A DNA stretch of 64,000 nucleotides from Streptomyces tuirus (GTDB lineage: Bacteria > Actinomycetota > Actinomycetes > Streptomycetales > Streptomycetaceae), in assembly GCA_018195615.1 (NCBI GenBank), contig JAGTPG010000002.1, positions 2,732,501-2,796,500 of the forward strand, in the 5' to 3' direction. Position numbers and translations under genes: made by a program. This document shows, piece after piece, positions 39,501 to 48,600 of the stretch (positions are counted from its first letter, which is position 1; every line of letters begins with the position of its first letter). The notes below the pieces were generated by a model. That model saw nothing but the letters and a program-made list of their open reading frames with translations. It had not been told where the DNA came from and searched no databases.

Positions 39501-40295
39501 CGGTCGGCCTGGTTCCGCGAGCCCGGTGACGGATCCGAGCCGGCGCAGCAGCATGGCCACGTCCGTGCCCTGGGCGCCGTCGTAGGTGTGGAACTCGTCG
39601 AGGACGACGTACGCCAGCGCGGAGTCCTGCCACAGCCGCTGGTCCTCGGGCCGCTGGAGGAGCAGGTCGAGCATCTTGTAGTTGGTGACCAGGATGTCCG
39701 GCCGGGTGCGCCGGATCTCATCGCGGTCGACGGCGATCGCGGGGTTGGCCTGCTTGAAGTCCTGGGACGGTGTGTCGCCGATGTAGAGCGCCGCCCGGAC
39801 GCCGGCGTCGTGCAGCCGGGTGTCCTTGACGTCGGCGAGCCGCTCGCCGATGCGGTGGGCCTGGTCGGTGGCGAGCGCGTTCATGGGGTAGAGCAGGATC
39901 GCCTTGACGCCCTCCCGGCCGGCCAGCCGCTCCCGGTAGCAGTGGTCGAGCAGCGGGACGAGGAACGACTCGGTCTTGCCGGAGCCGGTGCCGGTGGTGA
40001 CGAGGGTGGGCCGCGCCGGACCGTGCAGCGTCGACAGCCGTTCCCAGGCGGCTTCCTGGTGCCGGTACGGGGTCAGCTCGGGGTGCCAGGTCAGGTGCCG
40101 TTTCCAGTTCTCGCCCTCGGCGGTCCGGAACGGTGTGCGTACACGGAGGTAGGGGCCGCGGAAGATGCCGTCGTCGGCGTCGCCGAGGAAGTTCTCCAGG
40201 GCACGGCGGGTGCTCTCGTCGGCCAGCGCGTACGTCGTCGCGAGGTACTGGCTCAGGCTGGCCCGTACCTGGTCGGCGGCGAGGGTGGGACGCAC
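33510..40295 (-). CDS. Giant DEAD helicase - DUF1998 - Vsr-like nuclease fusion (three frameshifts)
   Basis: This is about 2,260 residues. GTG at 40295 follows AAGGAGG. Helicase motifs are TGTGSGKTESFLVP (Walker A), VVLDEFHTYDGAQG (II), ATSATLG (III) and, in the second lobe, STPTLELGIDIGDLSAV with IQRVGRAGR. The DUF1998/MZB region shows VLYDTLPGGTGYLHRL and zinc cysteines CVCVGQGRPACHRCLL. A Vsr/PD-(D/E)XK-like nuclease follows at about 34570-34830 (RPDVVF, VAVYLDGYRYH, KRTRLRAEGWQVFQLTWDDV). The last 110 residues resemble a second, degenerate copy. Single missing bases near 39110, 37186 and 36531 split the gene, and each repair restores conserved sequence. It resembles Druantia DruE or fused DISARM DrmA-DrmB; the exact family is unresolved. 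Confidence 0.85.
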
Positions 40296-40392
40296 GCGCG
40301 GTCCTCCTTGGTGCTGTGCCGGGGCGGGCATGCCGGGGCGCCCGTTCACCGCCCCACGGTATCGGGGGAGGTGGGGCGGCTCCGGGCCCGGC

Positions 40393-41332
40393 TCACTTGC
40401 CGAGTTTCCGCCCGACGTACGCGATGCGCAGGGTGCGTTCCTCGTGGAGCAGCCGGAAGTGCATGCGGCCCGGCGACGGCAGGAAGTCGCAGTGCCAGTC
40501 GAACAGGTGGTTCTCGCCGTCGTCGTCGGTGAACCAGCACAGGCGCCGGCGGGCCTCGAATTCAGTCCGCACGTAGGAACGCCACTGAGGTGCGATGGGC
40601 TGCCGGTTCGGGTCCCAGTCGCTGACCGCGTCCTGGAGCTCTCCGAGCCGCTCGCCCACCGGCCGCACCCACACCTCGGGGAGTTCGACGAAGTGCTGCT
40701 CGGCGAGCCGTGTGAACTGCAGGAGCGGGAACAGCTCCGCCTTCAGGCGCCACAGCTCATCGCCGGACCGCAGGCCTTCGACGGCCTTCTGCCGGACGGC
40801 GTCCGCGCCGCGCCGGATCCACGGCAGGTGCGTGGCGACGTGCTCCCGTCTGGCGGCGTGCTGCACCTCGACGTCGGTGAGGGCGGAGCCGCCGTCATCG
40901 TCGTCGAGGAGTTCTTCCCGTACGAGGGTGAGCCGGTCGGCGTCCCAGCACGGCTCGACGGGCAGGGACACCCCGAGACCACCGGTCAGGTGTGCCGACC
41001 CGAGCCCTTCGACCGCCTGCCCCTCGTGCCGGTACTCGACGTCGGAGTAGCTCTCCCCTCGGGAAGGCTTCCCGGTGGGGCCACTTGGTCTGCATCTGGA
41101 GCAGGCGCACCCAGAGGTCCCTGGCGCCCGGGGTGCCGATCCACTTGCCGATGGCGTGGCCTTGGGCCAGCTGTAACGCGTTGACGGGCTCCCGGGAGAA
41201 GAGCCGGGTCCCCGCCCGGTCCTCCCTGGCCACCGCGAGCACGGCCCTGACCATCTCGGTCATGGCGCGGTTGACCCGCTCCGGTTCAGCCGTCGTCTCA
41301 CAGGACTTCTCGTTCAGGAACAGCTGCGGCAC
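40393..41332 (-). CDS. Defence-island protein of unknown function (two nearby 1-base deletions)
   Basis: No family was recognised for this protein of about 313 residues. GTG at 41332 follows GGAGGGGGAGAC. The first part contains AMTEMVRAVLAVAREDRAG and GHAIGKWIGTPGARDLWVRL. Two missing G near 41056 and 41060 then give AFPEGESYSDVEYRHEG, leading into the second part (SLPVEPCWDADRLTL, LVREELLDDDDGGSAL, FVELPEVWVRPVGERLGELQ). It has no signal, membrane segment or obvious catalytic motif. It lies 53 bases after the AAA ATPase gene and 97 bases before the giant helicase gene, all one direction, so a partner role for the ATPase/DUF262 pair is an inference from position. Confidence 0.7.
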
Positions 41333-41385
41333 GTCTCCCCCTCCGCGACGATGTGTGCGCCTTGCTCCGCCCCCAGGCGGGCGTG

Positions 41386-42573
41386 TCAGCCGATGAGCTG
41401 GTCGAGCGTGTTCTCCAGCTCGTCGAAGAACCCGGTGGGCCACTGGTCGAGCATGCCGTCCGCGTCGATCCGCGGGCTGACGACCTCCACACCGGTGCCG
41501 TCGCCGCGGAAGTAGTGGAACACCGCCTGTCCCGGGGTGATCCGTCCCTGCTTGACGGCGAGCCGCACGCCGTTGATCACGTGGTCGCTGTGCGTCTCCA
41601 TGATCACCTGCGCGCCCTGCGCGGCGGCCGCGGCGGCGAGCGTCGCCATCTGTGTCTGGCCCTGCGGGTGGAGGTGCGCCTCCGGGTTCTCCAGGAGGAC
41701 CAGGGAGCCGGGACGGGCGGTGAGGCAGGCCACCACGACCGGCAGGACGTAGGTGAGGCCGAAGCCGACGTGGCTGGGCCGCCGGCGCCGGGTGGGGCCG
41801 AGCGTGCCCTGGAACCCGTACGAGAGACGTACGGCGTCGGCGCCCTCGATGGGGTCGGCCTGGATGTCCACTCCGGGGCACAGGTCACCCATCCAGGCGG
41901 CGGCCTGGTCGCGCAGGAGGTCGGACTCGGCCCGCGGATGGTGCAGCGGGCCCTTGGGGACCTCGTCCCGGGCGTGGTGGCGGAGGAAGTTGACGGTGTG
42001 TTCGCCGCGAACGCCGAGGAAGCCCCGGCCGATGGCGGCGTGGTGGTCGCGCGGGTAGAACTCGGCGGGCGAGATCCGGTCGGCGTGCAGGTACTGGAAG
42101 GGGGCGGTGAGGAACGACGGGGCCACGGATTCGGGTCCGGTCGGTGCGGCAGCTCCCTCCGAGGTGGCCGGCAGGTCCACGTCGAGCAGTGGCAGCAGGT
42201 TCTGCTCGGCCGCCCACTCGACGGTCCAGCCGTAGCGGTACGGCCCTTCGTCGACGGTGAGGCCGATCCGGGCCTCCTCCTCCGCGAAGTCCTCGTGCAG
42301 GACGTCGTCGCCGGTGCCGAGACCCACGAGTTCGCCGTTGAGCAGGAAGCCCTGGTTGACGACGGTGTGACGGAGTCCGGCCCGCTGCGCCTCGCGCAGA
42401 TACTCGGAGACCGCGAGGTCGCCCGCCTCGTACGACTGGCGCAGCAGCGCGATCGCCTGGAGGACGCTGCTCTTGCCGGACGAGTTGAGCCCGGTGAGGA
42501 GGGTGAGCGGGCCCAGCGGTAAGGACGCGTCGCGGAACGCCTTGAAGTTGTGCAGTGTCAGACGGTCAATCAC
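41386..42573 (-). CDS. AAA ATPase of the OLD/RecF-like DUF3696 type
   Basis: This 395-residue ABC-class ATPase has Walker A GLNSSGKSSVLQAIALLRQS, a signature-like region (RPSHVGFGLTYVLPVVVACL), Walker B LVLLENPEAHLHPQGQTQM, and the switch HSDHVINGVRLAV. It belongs to the large group of RecF/OLD-like ATPases common in phage-defence systems (Gabija, retron, Septu and others), but has no Toprim or nuclease domain attached. The GTG at 42573 overlaps the DUF262 stop as GTGA, showing tight coupling with that protein. Acidic segments (GDDVLHEDFAEEEARI) are inserted before the middle. It is intact. Confidence 0.87.
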   Translation of the reverse strand: MIDRLTLHNFKAFRDASLPLGPLTLLTGLNSSGKSSVLQAIALLRQSYEAGDLAVSEYLREAQRAGLRHTVVNQGFLLNGELVGLGTGDDVLHEDFAEEEARIGLTVDEGPYRYGWTVEWAAEQNLLPLLDVDLPATSEGAAAPTGPESVAPSFLTAPFQYLHADRISPAEFYPRDHHAAIGRGFLGVRGEHTVNFLRHHARDEVPKGPLHHPRAESDLLRDQAAAWMGDLCPGVDIQADPIEGADAVRLSYGFQGTLGPTRRRRPSHVGFGLTYVLPVVVACLTARPGSLVLLENPEAHLHPQGQTQMATLAAAAAAQGAQVIMETHSDHVINGVRLAVKQGRITPGQAVFHYFRGDGTGVEVVSPRIDADGMLDQWPTGFFDELENTLDQLIG

Positions 42574-43856
42574 TGTTCGGCTACCCCCCGGAACAACCGT
42601 GCCACGTTCTGGAATCTCGTGCGGACCTTCGCCGGATCTCCGGTGCCGATGGAGATCGACCGGTCGAAGTCCCAGTCTTCCAGCAGCTCGACGAACCGGT
42701 CGAGCAAGATCTCCCGCGACGCTACCAGTCTGTCCCGCTCCTGATCGTCGAGCAGCGCGAGATGGACGGAGATCGTCTCGAAGAGGGCTTTGTTGATGAC
42801 GGGGGAACTGCGCTTCCCGCCATGCCACTTGCGGAAGGCGTGCTCATCGAACAGGTCCCGCGCACACCGCATGGCCACCCGGAACTCCCGTGTCAGCTGC
42901 TCCCGCCGCTCCTCGGTGAGGTTGTTGATCCGGTACATCGCGTCGGTGAGAAAGCGGTCGAAGTCCTTCTCGGTGTGCTCGGCCGGATTGGTCAGGCGGA
43001 AGGCGAGGAAGCGCAGCACCATCTCCCGGTCGGCCATCCGCTCGTTGGACACGCTCCACCGGGTGGCCTCGCCGAACCACGGGTCCTCGGCGAGGTCAGC
43101 GAGGAACTCCCGGACCGGCCCCCGTACCAGCGCGTGCCGCAGCTCCTGCTGCGTCAGCGGCATACCGGTGGTGTTGATCCGGGAGAACACGTTGTGCTTG
43201 ACGGCGTCCGGGGTGCCCTGCTGCATGATGTGGACGGTGAGCTGCGTCTCGCGCAGCCGGATCTTCAGCCGCCCGGTCAGGTCCTGATAGGTGCTGCCGT
43301 GGAAGTTCCAGAGGTAGTCCAGGCCCCGGAGCGTCAGCGGGCCCAGGCCGTCGGTGACCTCGGGCGCGATGAACCGGGCGATGGCGGTGAGCCGCTGGAC
43401 GCCGTCCACCACGGCCCACCTGTCCTCGTCGTCCTGGGCCATGTGGAAGTTGGAGATGGGGATGCGCAGCAGCAGCGACTCGATCAGACGGCTCTGCGCA
43501 CGATCGCTCCAGATCCCGGCCCGGCGCTGGAAGTCCGGCGCGAGGTCGATCATGCCCTCCCGCAGCCGGGACAGCAGCAGGTCCACGGTGGTGGTCTCCG
43601 TGTGGATCTTGATGCTGTCGGGCCGGAACGGGGCGGAGATGCCGTCGGCGTCGCTGTACGGGCCTTCCTCCCCGTCCTCGTCGAAGGGGAGCTCCAGCTC
43701 GACGCCTGTCGGCCGGCCGTCGGACCCGATCTCCAGGGCCGGCCCCAGCGGCAGGAACGACGTGCCGGGCCCGCCGTCGACGTCCTCCGGTACGGCGTAC
43801 CCCCGGGGCCCCGCCGACCGGTCCCGGCCGCCGCCGCTGTCCTCCAGGTCCGCCAT
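42570..43856 (-). CDS. DUF262 (ParB/GmrS-like) domain protein without HNH domain
   Basis: This is an intact 428-residue protein. DUF262 is recognised from the block PDFQRRAGIWSDRAQSRLIE, then LLLRIPISNFHM and VDGVQRLTAIARF (the family DGxQR motif), and later VFSRINTTGMPLTQQELRH. DUF262 domains in GmrSD and SspE bind or hydrolyse nucleotides to control an attached nuclease. Here no HNH domain follows, and the partner is the AAA ATPase encoded with a 4-base overlap. The first 80 residues are acidic and Gly-rich. The ATG at 43856 follows GGGGAGC. Confidence 0.87.
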   Translation of the reverse strand: MADLEDSGGGRDRSAGPRGYAVPEDVDGGPGTSFLPLGPALEIGSDGRPTGVELELPFDEDGEEGPYSDADGISAPFRPDSIKIHTETTTVDLLLSRLREGMIDLAPDFQRRAGIWSDRAQSRLIESLLLRIPISNFHMAQDDEDRWAVVDGVQRLTAIARFIAPEVTDGLGPLTLRGLDYLWNFHGSTYQDLTGRLKIRLRETQLTVHIMQQGTPDAVKHNVFSRINTTGMPLTQQELRHALVRGPVREFLADLAEDPWFGEATRWSVSNERMADREMVLRFLAFRLTNPAEHTEKDFDRFLTDAMYRINNLTEERREQLTREFRVAMRCARDLFDEHAFRKWHGGKRSSPVINKALFETISVHLALLDDQERDRLVASREILLDRFVELLEDWDFDRSISIGTGDPAKVRTRFQNVARLFRGVAEQ

Positions 43857-43953
43857 GCTCCCCGCTGCCCTCCGACGCCCGATGCCGTGCCCGGCAAAGC
43901 CTATAGACGGCGTCGTGGCCTGTCAGCGAGATCGTCCGGGCCTGTCGGCGCCG

Positions 43954-44409
43954 TCACCGTCGTAGCTCCAGCTCGGCGACGACCGTCTTGCCGACCGGGG
44001 CGCGGTCGAGGACGTCCCACCGGTCGGCGAGCGCCTCCACGAGGAGCATGCCCGACCGCCCTCCGCGAGCGGCGGGAGCGCCGGGCGGGGCGCGCCGGGG
44101 CCGGGGGCCGCAGCTCGCCCCGGGTGTCGGAGACCTCGATGCGCAGGGTCCGGCCGAGGATCTTGACGGCGACCTCGAAGTCCCGGCCGGGGACGCGGCC
44201 GTGCGTGACGGCGTTGGCGGCAAGTTCCGCGACGAGCAGGGCGGCGGTGTCCGACGCCTCGCTGCCGTACGGCACGCCCCAGGTGTCGAGCTGGTGCAGC
44301 GCGAGCCGGCGGGCGAGGCGGGCGCCGCGCGGGGTGGAGCTGAACCGCTGGGTGAACACACGTACGGTGACGGGCGCTTGGCGGGTTGTGGGGTGGACGA
44401 TGGCGTCAT
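43954..44409 (-). CDS. HATPase_c anti-sigma-like regulatory ATPase (frameshifted)
   Basis: This is a small ATP-binding protein of the histidine-kinase-like ATPase family, the usual third member of Streptomyces WhiJ-type clusters. The N box is LVAELAANAVTHGR and the G box GRSGMLLVEALADRW; the C-terminus is GKTVVAELELRR. Reading MTPSSTPQPAKRP from the ATG at 44409, one missing G near 44371 (CCGG read as CCG) leads to VTVRVFTQRFSSTPRGARL. One or two further losses in the Pro-rich stretch at about 44080-44110 are needed to reach the G box. It is divergent from the XRE regulator, with a 23-base palindrome between them. Confidence 0.75.
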   Translation of the reverse strand: MTPSSTPQPAKRPSPYVCSPSGSAPPRAAPASPAGSRCTSSTPGACRTAARRRTPPPCSSRNLPPTPSRTAASPAGTSRSPSRSSAGPCASRSPTPGASCGPRPRRAPPGAPAARGGRSGMLLVEALADRWDVLDRAPVGKTVVAELELRR

Positions 44410-44456
44410 ATGCCCAATGTGACGCCGGATCAGGCGGCTTCACCAGGGGCGACCCC

Positions 44457-44479
44457 GCGTACGCTGAGTCAGCGTACGC
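44457..44479. promoter_or_regulatory. 23-base perfect palindrome, probable operator of the XRE regulator
   Basis: Arms GCGTACGCTGA and TCAGCGTACGC flank a single central G, so 11 of 11 positions pair. It lies in the 162-base intergenic region (44410-44571) between the divergent ATPase and XRE regulator genes, the expected place for an autoregulatory operator. Both promoters must be here, although no convincing -10/-35 pair can be assigned by eye. A second partial dyad GTACGTGTCACCGTGCGTGAC lies just downstream. Confidence 0.7.
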
Positions 44480-44571
44480 ACACATTCCGTGGACAGTACG
44501 TGTCACCGTGCGTGACTATGGCCGGAGTCAAAAGCGTTACGGCGGGCGGGTGGCACGGGAGGTGTCCGGCG

Positions 44572-45431
44572 GTGGCCTACGAGAGCACGGACGGCGGTAC
44601 GGGCGCGGGCGGCGCGGAACCGGGGGCGTCGGACAGTCTGCGCACCTTCGGCGCGGTCGTCCAGGCCTTACGCGAACACGCGGGCCTGAGCCGGGAGGAG
44701 TTCGGCACGCTGGTCGGCTTCTCGAAGCACACAGTCGCCTCCGTCGAACAGGGCCGCCGGATGCCGGACCGGGACTTCGTGGAGCGCGCGGAGCCGATCC
44801 TCGGGGCACAGGGGCTCTGCGGAGGGCTGCGCCGCATCTGTCGCGGCAGGCGGGGCTGGCCAGTTGGTTCCGGCAGTGGGCTCGGCTGGAGGCCACGGCG
44901 ATCAGCTTGTACACGTACGAATGCCGGGTCGTGCCGGGCCTGTTGCAGACGGAGGCGTACGCACGGGCGGTGTCCCTGGACGTGCCGCCGCTGCCCGACC
45001 CGGAGGAGCTGGAGCAGCGGATCGCGGCGCGACTGGCACGGCAGGAGCTGCTGGCGGTGACACGCAAGCCGCCGACGGCGTTCAGCTTCATCGTGGAGCA
45101 GGCGGTGCTGGAGCGGTGGACGGGCGGCGAGGAGGTGACACGGGAACAGTTCGACCGGTTGCTGGAGTTGGTCGAGCGGAACTGGAACGTGGAGTTTCAG
45201 GTGATGCCACTGCGGCAGCCGTCGCATGCGGGGATGGACGGGCCGATGCGGCTGGCCGAGACACCGGACAATTGCTGGTTCGCCTACTCGGAGGGGCAGC
45301 AGAACGGACGGCTGATCGCCAACGCGAAAGAGATCAGTCTGCTCCAGCAGAGGTATGCGAAACTGCGCTCGCAGGCACTGACCCCAGAGGACTCGCTGAG
45401 CCTGCTGAAGCGATTGCGAGGAGCGCTATGA
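44572..45431 (+). CDS. WhiJ-like XRE regulator with DUF5753 domain (one frameshift)
   Basis: This DNA-binding regulator of about 286 residues has an N-terminal XRE helix-turn-helix (ALREHAGLSREEFGTLVGFS, then KHTVASVEQGRRMPD) and a C-terminal DUF5753 (WFRQWARLEATAISLYTYE, VPGLLQTEAYARAV, EEVTREQFDRLLELV). GTG at 44572 follows GGGAGG with 9 bases spacing. A missing base near 44820 joins EPILGAQGL to RAAPHLSRQAGLASW. It is translationally coupled to the DUF397 gene (ATGA overlap). Such regulators control development or antibiotic genes in Streptomyces. Here the cassette is set between defence genes, so it may control them (inference). Confidence 0.85.
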
Positions 45432-45613
45432 ACACGCCCGAACTGGCCTGGTTCAAGAGCAGTTACAGCGGCTCGCAGGGTGACGACTGCGTCGAGGTGG
45501 CGAACGGCACGCAGGCGATCCACGTCCGGGACTCCAAGGACCAGCGGAGCCCCGAGCTCGCCCTCTCCCCCACCGCGTGGAGCGACTTCATCACTTACGC
45601 CGTCCAGGGCTGA
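45428..45613 (+). CDS. DUF397 small partner protein
   Basis: This 61-residue protein of the DUF397 family has the pattern WFKSSYSGSQGDDCVEVA and HVRDSKDQRSPELALSP, ending in WSDFITYAVQG. DUF397 proteins are encoded directly after XRE-DUF5753 regulators in Streptomyces and modulate their DNA binding. The ATG lies in an ATGA overlap with the regulator stop. Only 50 bases separate its end from the convergent end of the methylase gene. Confidence 0.92.
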   Translation: MNTPELAWFKSSYSGSQGDDCVEVANGTQAIHVRDSKDQRSPELALSPTAWSDFITYAVQG

Positions 45614-45663
45614 CCTTCACGGCGAACGCCCCGCGCCGGAACTCCGGTGCGGGGCGCTGTGTT

Positions 45664-48600
45664 TCACCGGGCAGGCGGCGCCCATGTGCCCTTGTCGACG
45701 GCCTCCTGAAGCCGCGCGGAGAAGTGGGCGTGCGCCTCGCGCATCTCCTTCTCGCGGTCGGCCTTGTAGAAGGGGGCGGTGTAGCCCTCGGGGGCTCGTG
45801 CCGCTCCTTCTTCTGGTAGGTGAGGAAGTGCTCGTAGTGCTCCTTGGTCTGTCCGAAGCCGAACGTGTGACGGCCACCGGCGATCTTGCGCTCATTCGCG
45901 TCAAACCAGGTGACCGCGTCGAAGTCCTGCATGATCGGGAACCGGGACTTGTACATGGCCACGAGCGCGTCTGCACTCACCCCGAGCCAAACAGCGACCA
46001 AGGCGTCGATCTCCACCAGGGCGGCCCTTCGCGCCCGCTCGCTCCGGAGCGGGGTTGCCCGTTCCCACCTGGGACCGACCGCGTGGAGAGACTGCATGTC
46101 CGGCCACTCCACTGCCCATGGTTCGTAGCCGGGCCAGGTCGGCTCGTAGAGCTCCTCCCACAACTCCGCGTAGGCAGAGGTCAAGCAATTCAGTCTCAAT
46201 GTTCGGAGAAGCAATGGAGACGCCAGCGGGTGGTCACCACTCGGAGCGGGAAGCCGTCGAGCCTGTGCGACATCGAGGTGCCTGACACGCGTAGTACGTA
46301 GCAGATAGTCGACCGGGATGCCGGACCAGAACCCAGCCGTAAGAGCAGTGGTCCGGGAGTCGATCAACGTGGCGCTTCTGATCGCATGGATGTGCGCGGG
46401 CCCCGGGGGAGCAATCACCGTGTACAAGCTCCGCTCGGTATCCGGAGCAATGAACTCGCGCCACGCCACCCGGTAGAACTCCGTATACGGCCTCCGCAGT
46501 CGCCGCAGCAGCTCCGCCTCCACCTGCTCCTCGGTGACGTCCGATGCCGCCACACCGAAGCGCCCGGCTGCCGCGTTCCGCGCCCGCGTCACCTCACGCT
46601 CGGACTCCTTGAGCTGCTCCAGCGTCCTGCCGTCGCTCCACACATCCTGTGCGGCGCGGTACACCTCGGGCTTCGCGACGTACACGTACTCGGACTCGGG
46701 CACGGCGTCGTCCGCCAGGGTCATCGGGTTGAGGCCCAGGAGGTCGCTGCTGCCCTGGCTCGGCTGCTTGAACATGGGGTTGGCCAGGCCGATCTGCGGG
46801 CCCTTGAGGATCACCTCGGACCAGTCGGCAGGACGCCGGGCCACGCCCGAGTCGTCCGGTGTGTTGTAGTCGATGAGGTCGGCCGCCTTGGCCCCGCTCT
46901 CGTCGTAACCACGTGCGATCTGTGGCTCGTACTCCGCGAGCCGCAGTGAGTAGCCCACGAGGGCCTCGATCGCCTGCGCCTCCGCCGTACTCACCGGCGA
47001 CAACAGTCGCGCCTGGCGTACAGGCTGTGACTCGTCACCGGTGAGCTTCTGCCACCGGGCGAGCATCGCCTCGTCCACCCGGACGATCCGCTTGCGATGC
47101 GGGCGTTCATCCCAACTCGCGCCGTATTTGATCCCGGGGTCCGGAGCTGTTCCGTCATCCTCGGCCGACAGTCGCAGAGCATCCACGGAAACGAGCCAGG
47201 ACAGATGGTCGAAGCCGATCTCGCCTTCCTGCCCGTAGACGTGCACGCCGAAATGACTGGCATGGCCGACAGGGGGCGGAAAGAAGCGGTTGCCCTGGTT
47301 CACGAAGTCGCCGTGCACCCGCAGCCTGGTGTACGCGGCCTCACGCAGCCGCCCTTCCTTGTCACCACTGAAGTGCGAGTCAGGGTGAACCAGGCCCACA
47401 GAGCCGTTGACCGCCATATGCTCCCACGTCTGGCACATGAAGGCCCGGTACAGGTCCGGCTGGGTCCCCGCGAGCAGGGGGTAGACCGGGCCGGAACCCA
47501 GCATCTCGCCCATGCCGCTCGTCGACGCGAGCTCGGCGAGCAGATACGCGTGGGCGCGCCGCGACTTCAGCAGTTGGTCACGCCGCCGCGTCCGTTCCGC
47601 CTTGGTCGGCTTCTCGGTGAGCATGAACCACGGCTCGTACTCGGCGAGGACCGGGTTCTCCTCCCACCGGGGCCGCACCCACGGCGGATTCCCCACCTGA
47701 AGGTCGAACCCGCCCCCCGGCCCCGGAACACGTGCGCGAAGTGCAGCTCCCAGTGGAAGAAGCCGTGGCCGTCCTCCGCCTTTATGTCCTTCTCCGTCGT
47801 GCCGGCGATGTCCTCGACCGTGTTCAGCCACGGGTAGCGGAACGGCAGCAGTCGGGCCGGTCGCATGCCGAGGAAGCCCTCCAGGCGGTCCTCGACATCG
47901 GTCAGCAGCTCCAGCGCCTCATCGGGGCTGAGGTTCTCGATGCCGGAGAGCAGCGAGTTCTCGGGCATGTCGACCTTGCCGAGGACGCTCTCCAGGAAGT
48001 CCAGCCAGTCGCCGAGGCTCTGGAGCGGGACGGTCTTCCGCTCCTGCTCCCCGCCACCACTCCTGCGGGGACGCGACGGGCTCCGCTTCGGCCTCTCCCC
48101 AGAGTCGGAGCCCGTGCCCAGTTCCTGCTGCTCACCGTCGGGGTCATCGAACAGTCCGGCCATCTGCCACAGCTGATCGCCAGGAGCGGGTTCGGCCCAC
48201 TCCACCGGCGGCACCGGGTCCACCGGCTGCTCCGTGGCGACCGCCGCGCGTCCACCACCCAGCAGCCCCGCCACCGAAGACTCGTCGACGAACGCGCCAC
48301 CCGTCTCGTACACAACGCCGGTGCCGTCGAGTTCGCCGACCTTGTCCAGCGGCCAGAACCACAGCGCGCACCACGCGTCCATCACGGTCTTCAGCCGCCA
48401 GTACGGGGTGCCGTACCGAGTCAGGTCGTCGAGGACCTTCTGCTTGTCCTCCGCCTCCGAGGACTGCTCCAGCCAGTCCGCGCCCCACACGTCGACGCGT
48501 CGGGCGACCGCCCGTTCGGAGAGTTCCAGGCGGGTGGCGACCAGCGACCACAGGAACTCGGCGCGGCGGGCCAGGCCCTGCAAGCGGCCCAGCTCGGTCT

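Noticed and set aside
42555..44400. Plus-strand frame running through the DUF262 and ATPase genes into the XRE regulator
   Set aside because: Only its last part (after about 44820) belongs to the regulator; the rest is antisense to well-supported minus-strand genes.
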